Positions 49,846-58,934 of a stretch of 64,000 bases of DNA are shown piece by piece. The DNA comes from Pseudomonas paeninsulae (lineage in GTDB: Bacteria; Pseudomonadota; Gammaproteobacteria; Pseudomonadales; Pseudomonadaceae), in assembly GCF_035621475.1 (NCBI RefSeq), contig NZ_CP141799.1, positions 466,001-530,000 on the forward strand. The letters run 5' to 3'. Position 1 is the first letter of the stretch. Every line of letters begins with the position of its first letter. The notes below the pieces were generated by a model. The model saw only the letters and a list, made by a program, of their open reading frames with translations, was not told where the DNA came from and did not search any database. Position numbers and translations under genes: made by a program.

Positions 49846-50958
49846 ATGTCCGAGTCTCAGGCAAACGATGTGTTGGTGAGCTTTCGCGGTGTGCAGAAGA
49901 GCTACGACGGCGAACTGTTGATCGTCAAAGATCTCAATCTGGATATCCGCAAGGGTGAGTTCCTCACCCTGCTCGGGCCTTCGGGTTCGGGTAAGACCAC
50001 CAGCCTGATGATGCTGGCCGGTTTCGAGACCCCGACCGCCGGCGAAATCTTCCTCGATGGCCGCTCGCTAAACCGGCTGCCGCCGCACAAGCGTGATATC
50101 GGCATGGTGTTCCAGAACTACGCCCTGTTCCCGCACATGACAGTGGCCGAGAATCTGGCCTTCCCCTTGTCCGTACGCGGTATGTCGCGCACCGACACCA
50201 AGGAGCGGGTCAAGCGCGCGCTGTCCATGGTGCAGCTGGACGATTTCCGCAATCGCTATCCCGGCCAGCTGTCCGGCGGCCAGCAGCAGCGCGTTGCCCT
50301 GGCCCGCGCACTGGTGTTCGAACCGCAGCTGGTGCTGATGGATGAACCCCTGGGCGCCCTGGACAAGCAGTTGCGTGAGCACATGCAGATGGAGATCAAA
50401 CACCTGCATCAACGCCTGGGTGTGACCGTGGTCTATGTGACCCACGATCAGGGCGAGGCGCTGACCATGTCCGATCGGGTGGCGGTGTTCCATGAGGGCC
50501 AGATTCAGCAGATCGCCGACCCGCGCAGCCTCTATGAAGAGCCGCATAACACCTTCGTCGCCAATTTCATCGGTGAGAACAACCGCCTCAATGGTCGACT
50601 GGTCAGCCAGGATGGCGATCGCTGCGTAGTCAGCCTGGAGCGCGGCGAACAGGTCGAGGCGCTGGCGATCAATGTCGGCCAGCAAGGCGCGCCGGTAACC
50701 CTGTCGATCCGTCCTGAACGCGTGCGCTTGAACGGTGCCAGCGAAACCTGCCGCAATCGATTCTCGGGTCGTGTAGCGGAGTTTATCTACCTCGGCGACC
50801 ACGTCCGGGTGCGCCTGGAAGTCTGTGGCAAGAGCGACTTTTTCGTTAAACAACCGATTGCCGAACTCGACTCTGCCCTGGCAGTCGGCGATGTCGTGCC
50901 CATCGGTTGGCAGGTTGAGCACGTGCGCGCGCTCGACCCGTTGTCAGGGGCTCACTGA
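49846..50958 (+). CDS. ABC transporter ATPase, spermidine/putrescine (PotA) type
   Basis: A 370-residue importer ATPase. Walker [15 protein letters not shown], signature [15 protein letters not shown], Walker [14 protein letters not shown]-loop VTHDQGEAL, and a C-terminal TOBE domain ([12 protein letters not shown]). First gene of an importer operon followed by gabD, suggesting uptake of GABA or a related amine acid rather than polyamine alone. Confidence 0.92.
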   Translation: MSESQANDVLVSFRGVQKSYDGELLIVKDLNLDIRKGEFLTLLGPSGSGKTTSLMMLAGFETPTAGEIFLDGRSLNRLPPHKRDIGMVFQNYALFPHMTVAENLAFPLSVRGMSRTDTKERVKRALSMVQLDDFRNRYPGQLSGGQQQRVALARALVFEPQLVLMDEPLGALDKQLREHMQMEIKHLHQRLGVTVVYVTHDQGEALTMSDRVAVFHEGQIQQIADPRSLYEEPHNTFVANFIGENNRLNGRLVSQDGDRCVVSLERGEQVEALAINVGQQGAPVTLSIRPERVRLNGASETCRNRFSGRVAEFIYLGDHVRVRLEVCGKSDFFVKQPIAELDSALAVGDVVPIGWQVEHVRALDPLSGAH

Positions 50959-51001
50959 TCCTTACGCGTAATCCCAAACCAGCACAGTGGAGAAAACAAC
51001 A

Positions 51002-52036
51002 ATGACCAAGATTCTCTCTCTCACCGCCCTTGCATTGGCAGTGACCTGCACGGCCTCGGCGATGGCCGCCGACCTGACGGTGATTGCCTTCGGCGGCGCC
51101 AACAAGCAGGCGCAGATCAAGGCCTTCTATCAGCCCTGGGAAAAGAGCTCGGGCGACAAAATCATCTCCGGTGACTACAACGGTGAGATGGCCAAGGTGA
51201 AGGCCATGGTCGACACCAATAGCGTGTCCTGGAACCTGGTGGAAGTGGAGTCGCCGGAGCTGTCGCGCGGCTGTGACGAAGGCCTGTTCGAGGAACTCGA
51301 CCCGGCTCAGTTCGGCAGCGCCGACGACTTTATCCCCGGCGCAATCCAGCCCTGTGGCGTTGGCTTCTTCGTCTGGTCCACGGTACTGGCCTACAACGCC
51401 GACAAACTGAGCACCGCGCCGAGCGGCTGGGCCGACTTCTGGGATACCGAGAAATTCCCAGGCAAGCGCGGCCTGCGCAAGGGCGCCAAATACACCCTGG
51501 AATTCGCCCTGATGGCCGACGGCGTTGCACCGAAGGATGTCTACGGCGTGCTGGCGACCAAAGAAGGCCAGGATCGCGCGTTCGCCAAGCTCGACCAGAT
51601 CAAGCCGAGCATCCAGTGGTGGGAGGCCGGTGCCCAACCGCCACAGTTCCTCGCCTCCGGCGACGTAGTCATGAGTTCGGCCTACAACGGCCGGATCGCC
51701 GCAGTTCAGGACGAAAGCAACCTGAAGGTGGTGTGGGACGGTGGCATCTATGACTTCGATAGCTGGGCCATTCCCAAAGGTGCCAAGGACCTGGACGCGG
51801 CGCAAAAATTCGCCGTGTTCAGCTTGCAGCCCAAGCAGCAGCAAGCCTTCGCGGAAAATATTGCCTACGGCCCGGCCAACAAGCAGGCGCTGGCATTGCT
51901 CGACTCTACGCGACTGAAAGACATGCCGACCGCGCCGGCAAACATCGCCAACCAGGTGGCCATCGACGTCACCTTCTGGGCTGACTACGGCGAGCAACTG
52001 GAGCAGCGCTTCAACGCGTGGGCCGCGCGCAACTAA
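51002..52036 (+). CDS. ABC transporter periplasmic substrate-binding protein (PotD-like)
   Basis: A 344-residue protein with a Sec signal peptide (MTKILSLTALALAVTC, cleaved near AMAAD). Mature sequence begins DLTVIAFGGANKQAQ and contains VGFFVWSTVLAYNADKL and FDSWAIPKGAKD, typical of the polyamine/iron-type binding protein cluster. GGAGA precedes the ATG. A hairpin (GCCCCTC/GAGGGGC, 52053-52079) after the gene may protect its message from decay. Confidence 0.92.
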   Translation: MTKILSLTALALAVTCTASAMAADLTVIAFGGANKQAQIKAFYQPWEKSSGDKIISGDYNGEMAKVKAMVDTNSVSWNLVEVESPELSRGCDEGLFEELDPAQFGSADDFIPGAIQPCGVGFFVWSTVLAYNADKLSTAPSGWADFWDTEKFPGKRGLRKGAKYTLEFALMADGVAPKDVYGVLATKEGQDRAFAKLDQIKPSIQWWEAGAQPPQFLASGDVVMSSAYNGRIAAVQDESNLKVVWDGGIYDFDSWAIPKGAKDLDAAQKFAVFSLQPKQQQAFAENIAYGPANKQALALLDSTRLKDMPTAPANIANQVAIDVTFWADYGEQLEQRFNAWAARN

Positions 52037-52052
52037 GCATCATTCCGGTAGA

Positions 52053-52079
52053 GCCCCTCTCCCTGTAGCGGCGAGGGGC
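52053..52079 (+). promoter_or_regulatory. intercistronic hairpin after the binding-protein gene
   Basis: GCCCCTC and GAGGGGC pair across a 13-base loop, with no T run. Such hairpins often raise the level of the binding-protein message relative to the permeases. Confidence 0.5.
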
Positions 52080-52106
52080 GTTCCCCCCTGAATTTCGGAG
52101 TTCGCT

Positions 52107-53354
52107 ATGGCCATTGCAGTGCCCCTGACCGAGGTCGCCGGCCCCTCCCTGAAGAAACGCCTGGCGCGTGCTGAACGGGTCAATCGCCTGAAAGCTCAGG
52201 CGCTGATTGCACCGCTAGTACTGTTTCTCGTGCTGGTTTTCCTGGTGCCGATTGCCGCGCTGCTCTACAAGAGCGTGAGCAATCCCGAGGTTGTGGAGAC
52301 CATGCCGCGCACCGTCGAGGCTATCGCCGACTGGGACGGCAAGGCGCTGCCCGCTGAGCCGGTCTATCAGGCGATCAGCCTGGACCTGGCCGAGGCACGC
52401 AAAAACAAGACCATTGGTGACCTGTCCAAACGCATGAATATGGAGCAGGCCGGCTATCGCAGCCTGATGATGAAAACCGCCCGCGCCTTGCCATTCAAGA
52501 GCGAGCCGGCGTCCTATAAAGAGGCGCTGGAGAACATGGATGAACGCTGGGGCGATCCGGCCTATTGGCAGGTGATCCGTCGCAATACCAGCAGTCACAG
52601 TCCCTATTACCTGCTGGCGGCCCTGGATCATCGCATCGACGATCTCGGAGAACTGGCGCCCGCCTCGCCGGACCAGGCGATCTACCTGGAAATCTTTGCC
52701 CGTACCTTCTGGATGGGCTTGGTGATCACGGCTATTTGCCTGCTGCTGGCCTATCCTTTGGCCTACCTGCTGGCCAACCTGCCAACCCGGCAGAGCAACT
52801 TGCTGATGATTCTGGTGCTGTTACCGTTCTGGACCTCCATTCTGGTGCGTGTGGCCGCCTGGATCGTGTTGCTGCAATCATCCGGCTTGATCAATGGGGC
52901 ATTGCTCAGCATGGGCATCATCGATAAGCCCCTGCAGCTGGTGTTCAACCGCGCCGGGGTTTACATCTCCATGGTGCATATCATGTTGCCGTTCATGATC
53001 CTGCCGATTTACAGCGTGATGAAAGGCATCTCGCCGACCTATATGCGCGCCGCCATCTCACTCGGTTGTCATCCGTTCGCCAGCTTCTGGCGGGTGTATT
53101 TCCCGCAGACCCTGGCCGGTGTCAGCGCCGGGTGCTTGCTGGTGTTCATCCTGTCCATCGGCTACTACATCACCCCGGCGCTACTCGGCAGCCCGAGCGA
53201 TCAGATGGTCAGCTACTTCGTGGCCTTCTACACCAACGTCAGCATCAACTGGGGGATGGCCACGGCACTGGGCGGTCTACTGCTGCTCGCCACCCTGATC
53301 CTCTACGTGGTGTACAGCTGGCTGGTAGGCGCAAGTCGCCTGCGCTTGAGTTAA
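52107..53354 (+). CDS. ABC transporter permease, PotB type with long periplasmic insertion
   Basis: A 415-residue permease. Membrane segment 1 lies at about 32-58 (ALIAPLVLFLVLVFLVPIAA), then about 130 polar residues (periplasmic loop), then five more segments with the EAA loop MRAAISLGCHPFASFWRVYFPQTL. The large insertion marks a subgroup of PotB-like permeases. Works with the PotC-like permease 13 bases downstream. Confidence 0.9.
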   Translation: MAIAVPLTEVAGPSLKKRLARAERVNRLKAQALIAPLVLFLVLVFLVPIAALLYKSVSNPEVVETMPRTVEAIADWDGKALPAEPVYQAISLDLAEARKNKTIGDLSKRMNMEQAGYRSLMMKTARALPFKSEPASYKEALENMDERWGDPAYWQVIRRNTSSHSPYYLLAALDHRIDDLGELAPASPDQAIYLEIFARTFWMGLVITAICLLLAYPLAYLLANLPTRQSNLLMILVLLPFWTSILVRVAAWIVLLQSSGLINGALLSMGIIDKPLQLVFNRAGVYISMVHIMLPFMILPIYSVMKGISPTYMRAAISLGCHPFASFWRVYFPQTLAGVSAGCLLVFILSIGYYITPALLGSPSDQMVSYFVAFYTNVSINWGMATALGGLLLLATLILYVVYSWLVGASRLRLS

Positions 53355-53367
53355 GGAGAGAGTCGAG

Positions 53368-54195
53368 ATGTTAAGCCCTTATATGTCGCCGATCGAACGC
53401 GTCTGGCATTACACCCTGCGCAGCATCTGCGCACTGGTACTGCTGTTTCTGATCCTGCCGGTGCTGGTGATCATTCCGCTGTCATTCAACTCCGGCAGTT
53501 TCCTGATCTACCCGCTGCAGGGCTTTTCCTTGCAGTGGTATCAGGACTTTTTCGAGTCTGCTGGATGGATGCGCGCCCTGAAAAACAGCTTGATCATTGC
53601 CCCTGCGGCCACCGTGATTGCCATGGTGTTGGGCACGCTGGCAGCGATTGGTTTGACCCGTGGTGAGTTCCGCGGCAAAGCCCTGGTCATGAGCCTGTTG
53701 ATCTCGCCCATGGTGGTGCCCGTAGTGATTGTCGGCGTGGCCAGCTATCTGTTCCTCGCCCCGCTGGGCTTGGGTAACAGCTATATCTCGCTGATTGTGG
53801 TGCACGCGGTGCTCGGCGTGCCGTTCGTGATCATCACCGTGTCGGCGACCCTGCAGGGCTTCAACTACAACCTGGTGCGTGCCGCCGCCAGTCTCGGTGC
53901 TTCACCGCTCACCGCGTTCCGCCGGGTGACCTTGCCGCTGATCGCCCCGGGGATGATTTCCGGCGCGCTGTTCGCCTTTGCCACCTCGTTCGACGAAGTG
54001 GTGGTGGCCCTGTTCCTCGCCGGCCCGGAGCAAGTCACCCTGCCGCGGCAGATGTTCGCCGGTATCCGCGAAAACCTCAGCCCGACCATCGCCGCCGCCG
54101 CGACCCTGCTGATCGGCTTTTCCATCCTGCTGTTGCTGACCCTGGAATGGCTGCGCGGGCGCAGCGAGAAACTGCGTACCGAGCAACCCACCTGA
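53368..54195 (+). CDS. ABC transporter permease, PotC type
   Basis: A 275-residue permease with six membrane segments and the EAA loop VRAAASLGASPLTAFRRVTLPLI. AAGGAGAGAG lies before the ATG. It is the fourth transport gene of the operon; gabD follows after 25 bases. Confidence 0.92.
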   Translation: MLSPYMSPIERVWHYTLRSICALVLLFLILPVLVIIPLSFNSGSFLIYPLQGFSLQWYQDFFESAGWMRALKNSLIIAPAATVIAMVLGTLAAIGLTRGEFRGKALVMSLLISPMVVPVVIVGVASYLFLAPLGLGNSYISLIVVHAVLGVPFVIITVSATLQGFNYNLVRAAASLGASPLTAFRRVTLPLIAPGMISGALFAFATSFDEVVVALFLAGPEQVTLPRQMFAGIRENLSPTIAAAATLLIGFSILLLLTLEWLRGRSEKLRTEQPT

Positions 54196-54220
54196 TCGCC
54201 ACGAACACAAGAGAACCCGC

Positions 54221-55678
54221 ATGAGCCTTGAGTTGAAGGACCCCAGCCTGCTGCGTCAGCAGGCCTATGTGAACGGCCAGTGGTGCGAAGCCGACAGCGG
54301 CGCGCGTACCGATATTTTCAATCCGGCCAATGCTGAAAAGATCGGCAGCGTGCCCAATATGGGCCGTGACGAAACCCGTCGCGCCATCGAGGCCGCGCAA
54401 GCCGCCCAGCCGGCCTGGCGGGCGCTGACCGCCAAGGAACGCGCCAATCGTCTGCGTCAGTGGTTCAGCCTGATCATGGCCAACCAGGAAGACCTGGCGC
54501 GGATCATGACCGCCGAACAGGGCAAGCCCCTGGCCGAGGCTCGTGGCGAGATCGCCTACGCCGCTTCCTTTATCGAGTGGTTCGCCGAGGAAGCCAAGCG
54601 CGCGTACGGCGATGTGATCCCCGCCCATGCTACCGACAAGCGCATCCTGGTACAGAAGGAGCCAGTGGGCGTCACCGCCGCCATTACGCCGTGGAACTTC
54701 CCCAGCGCCATGATCACCCGCAAGGCCGGCCCGGCTCTGGCGGTAGGTTGCGCCATGGTGCTCAAGCCGGCGCCGCAGACGCCGTTCTCGGCCCTGGCCC
54801 TGGCCGCTCTGGCCGAGCGCGCGGGTATTCCTGGCGGCTTGCTCAGCGTGATCCCGGCGGATGTCGCCAGCTCCCGTGAAGTCGGCGCCGAGCTGTGCGC
54901 GAACCCCATCGTGCGCAAGCTGTCGTTCACCGGTTCGACCGCAGTCGGCATCAAGCTGATGCAGCAGTGCGCGCCGACCCTGAAGAAGTTGTCGCTGGAA
55001 CTGGGCGGCAACGCCCCCTTTATCGTCTTCGACGACGCCGACCTGGATGCGGCAGTCGAGGGCGCGATCATCTCCAAGTACCGTAACGCCGGGCAGACCT
55101 GCGTCTGCGCCAACCGCCTGTATGTGCAGGACAGCGTCTTTGATGCCTTCGCCACTAAATTGCAGGCGGCAGTTGCCAAGCTCAAGGTCGGCGACGGCAT
55201 GCTTGAGGGCATCACCACCGGGCCGCTGATCAACGCCGAGGCGGTAGCCAAGGTCGAGCGTCACCTGGCCGATGCCCTGGAAAAGGGCGCCACCCTGGTC
55301 GCCGGCGGCAACCGCCTGGGCGGCAACTTCTTCGAGCCAACCATCGTCAGTGGCGTGACCGCCGAGATGGCGGTGGCGCGCGAGGAAACCTTCGGTCCGC
55401 TGGCGCCGCTGTTCCGCTTCAGCGACGAGGCCGAGGTGATCCGTCAGGCCAACGACACCGAATTCGGCCTGGCCGCCTACTTCTACGCCCGCGACCTGGG
55501 CCGGGTGTTCCGCGTGGCCGAGGCCCTGGAGTACGGCATGGTTGGCATCAACACCGGGGTGATCTCCACCGAAGTGGCGCCGTTCGGCGGCATGAAGTCT
55601 TCGGGCCTGGGCCGTGAAGGCTCTAAATATGGCCTCGACGAATACCTGGAAATCAAATACCTCTGCCTGGGCATCTAG
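54221..55678 (+). CDS. gabD: NADP-dependent succinate-semialdehyde dehydrogenase
   Basis: Oxidises succinate semialdehyde (or glutarate semialdehyde) from GABA (or 5-aminovalerate) breakdown. 485 residues, with cofactor/active site motifs ITPWNFPSAMITRK, LELGGNAPFIVFDDADLD (general base Glu) and NAGQTCVCANR (catalytic Cys). Follows the ABC genes closely and precedes gabT. Confidence 0.96.
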   Translation: MSLELKDPSLLRQQAYVNGQWCEADSGARTDIFNPANAEKIGSVPNMGRDETRRAIEAAQAAQPAWRALTAKERANRLRQWFSLIMANQEDLARIMTAEQGKPLAEARGEIAYAASFIEWFAEEAKRAYGDVIPAHATDKRILVQKEPVGVTAAITPWNFPSAMITRKAGPALAVGCAMVLKPAPQTPFSALALAALAERAGIPGGLLSVIPADVASSREVGAELCANPIVRKLSFTGSTAVGIKLMQQCAPTLKKLSLELGGNAPFIVFDDADLDAAVEGAIISKYRNAGQTCVCANRLYVQDSVFDAFATKLQAAVAKLKVGDGMLEGITTGPLINAEAVAKVERHLADALEKGATLVAGGNRLGGNFFEPTIVSGVTAEMAVAREETFGPLAPLFRFSDEAEVIRQANDTEFGLAAYFYARDLGRVFRVAEALEYGMVGINTGVISTEVAPFGGMKSSGLGREGSKYGLDEYLEIKYLCLGI

Positions 55679-55711
55679 TCAGTCGCTACTGCGCTTCGGT
55701 GATGCTGCGTT

Positions 55712-55771
55712 GGCGAGGCCGGGAAAAATGCTCATTGGCAACAGCCAACTGTGCTTTTTCCCGGCCTCGCC
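55712..55771. repeat. 17-bp perfect inverted repeat between gabD and gabT
   Basis: GGCGAGGCCGGGAAAAA (55712-55728) and its exact complement (55755-55771) enclose 26 bases. The loop start ATGCTCATT also occurs, inverted, in the MITE-like elements at 13.2 and 27.2 kb, so this is probably a member of the same family of dispersed pseudomonad repeats. It can also act as a transcription hairpin. Confidence 0.6.
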
Positions 55772-55930
55772 TGACCTGCGCTCGCTACGCTCCGTGAGAG
55801 TGATGTATCGGTCAGGCAAACGAATTATTTCCCCGTGGCCGGGAGGGCTGTAGCAGTCGATCATCGTATGCTGCTGCCGCGCTTACCCGGTCTGAACCAC
55901 GCCGACCGATGAGCGGCGAATGAGGACATT

Positions 55931-57211
55931 ATGAGCAAGACCAACGAATCCCTGATGCAACGCCGCACCGCCGCCGTCCCCCGTGGCGTAGGCCAGATCC
56001 ACCCGATCTTCGCCGACCGCGCAGAAAACGCCACGGTCATCGACGTCGAAGGCCGCGAGTTTATCGACTTCGCCGGCGGCATCGCGGTGCTCAACACCGG
56101 CCACCTGCACCCGAAAGTCATCGCCGCGGTGCAGCAGCAGCTGACCAAGCTGACCCACACCTGCTTCCAGGTGCTGGCCTACGAGCCCTACGTCGAGCTG
56201 TGCGAGAAGATCAACGCCAAGGTGCCGGGCGACTTTGCCAAGAAGACCCTGCTGGTGACCACCGGCTCCGAAGCGGTGGAGAACGCGGTGAAGATCGCTC
56301 GCGCCGCCACCGGCCGTGCCGGGGTGATCGCCTTCACCGGCGCTTACCACGGTCGCACCATGATGACCCTCTCGCTGACCGGCAAGGTCGCGCCTTACTC
56401 GGCCGGCATGGGCCTGATGCCCGGCGGCGTGTTCCGCGCCCAGTACCCGTGCGAGCTGCACGGAGTCAGCACGGATGACGCCATCGCCAGCATCGAGCGC
56501 ATCTTCAAGAACGACGCCGAACCGCGCGATATCGCCGCGATCATCATCGAACCGGTGCAGGGCGAGGGCGGCTTCTATATTGCGCCGAAAGACTTCATGC
56601 AGCGCCTGCGCGCCCTCTGCGACCAGCACGGCATTCTGCTGATCGCCGACGAAGTGCAGACCGGCGCCGGGCGTACCGGCACCTTCTTCGCCATGGAACA
56701 GATGGGCGTAGCCGCCGACCTGACCACCTTCGCCAAATCCATCGCCGGCGGCTTCCCGGTGGCGGGCGTGTGCGGCAAGGCCGAATACATGGATGCCATC
56801 GCCCCGGGTGGCCTGGGCGGCACCTACGCCGGTAGCCCGATTGCCTGCGCCGCGGCACTGGCGGTGATGCAGGTGTTCGAGGAAGAGCACCTGCTGGAGC
56901 GCTGCCAGGCAGTCGGCGAGCGCCTGGTCACTGGCCTTAAAGCCATCCAGGCCAAGCACAAGAGCATTGGCGAGGTGCGCGCCCTCGGTGCGATGATCGC
57001 CATGGAACTGTGCGAGGACGGCGATCTGCACAAGCCGAATGCCGCCCTGACTGGCCAGATTGTCGCCAAGGCGCGCGACAAGGGGCTGATCCTGCTGTCC
57101 TGCGGCACCTACGGCAACGTACTGCGGGTGCTGGTGCCGCTGACCGCCGAAGACGTCCTGCTGGACAAGGGCCTGGCGATCATCAACGAGTGCTTCGACG
57201 AACTGGCTTGA
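55931..57211 (+). CDS. gabT: 4-aminobutyrate aminotransferase
   Basis: PLP enzyme moving the amino group of GABA to 2-oxoglutarate. 426 residues, with TTGSEAVENAVKIARAATGR, ADEVQTGAGRTGTFFAMEQ and the PLP lysine in TFAKSIAGGFPVAGV. Separated from gabD by 252 bases containing an inverted repeat, and followed by a terminator. Confidence 0.96.
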   Translation: MSKTNESLMQRRTAAVPRGVGQIHPIFADRAENATVIDVEGREFIDFAGGIAVLNTGHLHPKVIAAVQQQLTKLTHTCFQVLAYEPYVELCEKINAKVPGDFAKKTLLVTTGSEAVENAVKIARAATGRAGVIAFTGAYHGRTMMTLSLTGKVAPYSAGMGLMPGGVFRAQYPCELHGVSTDDAIASIERIFKNDAEPRDIAAIIIEPVQGEGGFYIAPKDFMQRLRALCDQHGILLIADEVQTGAGRTGTFFAMEQMGVAADLTTFAKSIAGGFPVAGVCGKAEYMDAIAPGGLGGTYAGSPIACAAALAVMQVFEEEHLLERCQAVGERLVTGLKAIQAKHKSIGEVRALGAMIAMELCEDGDLHKPNAALTGQIVAKARDKGLILLSCGTYGNVLRVLVPLTAEDVLLDKGLAIINECFDELA

Positions 57212-57232
57212 TCGAGCGTTAGCGTGATAAAC

Positions 57233-57256
57233 AAGACCCGCCTCGGCGGGTCTTTT
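57233..57256 (+). terminator. gabT terminator
   Basis: AAGACCCGCC-TC-GGCGGGTCTTTT, a perfect stem with T run 21 bases after the gabT stop. Confidence 0.88.
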
Positions 57257-57346
57257 GCGTGGTGGCGGCCGACTATCGTCCTAGCGGCAGGTCGCGATTC
57301 GCTCGGGTACAATGCGCCACTTTCGTGAATGCCACTGAGGTGCGCT

Positions 57347-58021
57347 ATGCAACCCTTCGCCATCGCCCCGTCGATCCTCTCTGCCGATTTCGCCCGCCTG
57401 GGCGAGGAAGTGGACAAGGTGCTCGCCGCGGGTGCCGACATCGTGCACTTCGATGTGATGGATAACCACTATGTGCCCAACCTGACCATTGGCCCGATGG
57501 TCTGCGCGGCGCTGCGCAAGTACGGTATCACCGCGCCGATCGACGCACACCTGATGGTCAAGCCGGTGGACCGCATCATTGGCGACTTCATCGAAGCCGG
57601 CGCCAGCTATATCACCTTCCACCCGGAAGCCAGCGAGCATGTCGACCGTTCCCTGCAGCTGATAAAGGCCGGCGGTTGCAAGGCCGGCCTGGTGTTCAAC
57701 CCGGCTACCCCGCTGGACGTGCTCAAGCACGTGCTGGACAAAGTCGACATGATTCTGCTGATGAGCGTCAACCCGGGCTTCGGCGGGCAGAAGTTCATCC
57801 CCGGCACCCTCGACAAACTGCGCGAGGCGCGCGCGCTGATCGATGCCAGCGGTCGCGAGATCCGCCTGGAGATCGACGGCGGGGTCAATCTGCAGAACAT
57901 CCGCGAAATCGCCACTGCCGGTGCGGACACCTTCGTTGCCGGCTCGGCGATCTTCAGCCAGCCGGACTATAAAAGCGTGATTGATGCCATGCGTGCCGAG
58001 CTGGCCCAGGTGCGCGGGTGA
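57347..58021 (+). CDS. rpe: ribulose-phosphate 3-epimerase
   Basis: Pentose phosphate enzyme, 224 residues, TIM-barrel. [32 protein letters not shown] and [11 protein letters not shown] are the family signatures. GAGGT before the ATG at 57347. Overlaps gph by four bases. Confidence 0.97.
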   Translation: MQPFAIAPSILSADFARLGEEVDKVLAAGADIVHFDVMDNHYVPNLTIGPMVCAALRKYGITAPIDAHLMVKPVDRIIGDFIEAGASYITFHPEASEHVDRSLQLIKAGGCKAGLVFNPATPLDVLKHVLDKVDMILLMSVNPGFGGQKFIPGTLDKLREARALIDASGREIRLEIDGGVNLQNIREIATAGADTFVAGSAIFSQPDYKSVIDAMRAELAQVRG

Positions 58022-58707
58022 CCGCACTGCATAAGCTGTTTCAAGGCGAGTTGCCTCGCCTGGTGATGTTCGACCTGGACGGCACCCTGGTCGATTCGGT
58101 GCCGGATCTGGCGGCTGCGGTGGACAAGAGCCTGCTCCAGCTCGGACAGCCGGCGGCCGGAGTCGAGCAGGTGCGCGACTGGGTCGGCAATGGTGCGCGG
58201 GTGCTGGTGCGCCGCGCCCTGGCCGGTGGCCTGCAACACGAACATATCGACGATGGCTACGCCGAGCAGGCGCTCGAACTGTTCATGCAGGCCTATGCCG
58301 AGGGCCACACCTTGACCCGGACTTATCCGGGCGTACGGGAAACCCTCGACTGGCTCCGTGCACAACAGGTCGAGATGGCAGTTATCACCAACAAACCGGA
58401 GCGCTTCGTCGCGCCGCTGCTGGATGACAAGGGCCTGGGCAGTTATTTCCGCTGGATCATCGGCGGCGACACCCTGCCCCAGCAGAAGCCTGACCCGGCG
58501 GCCTTGCTGCATGTACTGCAACTGGCGCGAGTCGAGGCGCAGCAGGCGCTGTTTATCGGCGATTCGCGCAATGACGTGCTGGCGGCCAAGGCTGCCGGTG
58601 TGCCTTGCGTAGCGCTGAGTTACGGCTACAACCACGGTCGCCCGATCGCCGAAGAGGGCCCGCTGCGGGTGCTGGATGATTTGCGCCAGCTGCTGGTTGC
58701 CGGCTAA
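58018..58707 (+). CDS. gph: phosphoglycolate phosphatase
   Basis: HAD-type phosphatase, 229 residues, starting with GTG inside the rpe stop. Catalytic motif [17 protein letters not shown], later [10 protein letters not shown] and [16 protein letters not shown]. Removes 2-phosphoglycolate formed during DNA repair. Precedes trpE as in other pseudomonads. Confidence 0.95.
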   Translation: MTALHKLFQGELPRLVMFDLDGTLVDSVPDLAAAVDKSLLQLGQPAAGVEQVRDWVGNGARVLVRRALAGGLQHEHIDDGYAEQALELFMQAYAEGHTLTRTYPGVRETLDWLRAQQVEMAVITNKPERFVAPLLDDKGLGSYFRWIIGGDTLPQQKPDPAALLHVLQLARVEAQQALFIGDSRNDVLAAKAAGVPCVALSYGYNHGRPIAEEGPLRVLDDLRQLLVAG

Positions 58708-58822
58708 GCCGCGCGGGGCGAGTTGCTTAGGTCTGGCGGCTGCGCTAGTGTTGCCAGTCTTTACTCCTGCCTAAGAGAGCTCCGTGGTGGTTACCTGCAC
58801 GCGCTGGTCCGCAAGAACCGGT

Positions 58823-58867
58823 ATGAAAATCATCAAGGCCCTGGCCCGTTGGCGCTGGCGCCTCTGA
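58823..58867 (+). CDS. trpL: candidate trp leader peptide
   Basis: A 14-codon frame, MKIIKALARWRWRL, with two tryptophan codons separated by one arginine codon, 67 bases before trpE. Directly downstream is a GC-rich palindrome (58878-58891). The position and tandem Trp codons are those of an attenuation leader; attenuation of trpE has been reported in Pseudomonas putida. The ribosome binding site is weak. Confidence 0.55.
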   Translation: MKIIKALARWRWRL

Positions 58868-58877
58868 CCTGATCTTG

Positions 58878-58891
58878 GCCGCTTAAGCGGC
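58878..58891 (+). promoter_or_regulatory. candidate trpE attenuator hairpin
   Basis: GCCGCTTAAGCGGC is a perfect 14-base palindrome 10 bases after the leader stop, followed by GCGTTT. Upstream, GGCGCTGGCGCC within the leader can form a competing hairpin. The short T run makes this a weak terminator by eye. Confidence 0.45.
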
Positions 58892-58934
58892 GCGTTTGCA
58901 CACGACCGATTTACCCTCAAGCCACGAGGCTGAT

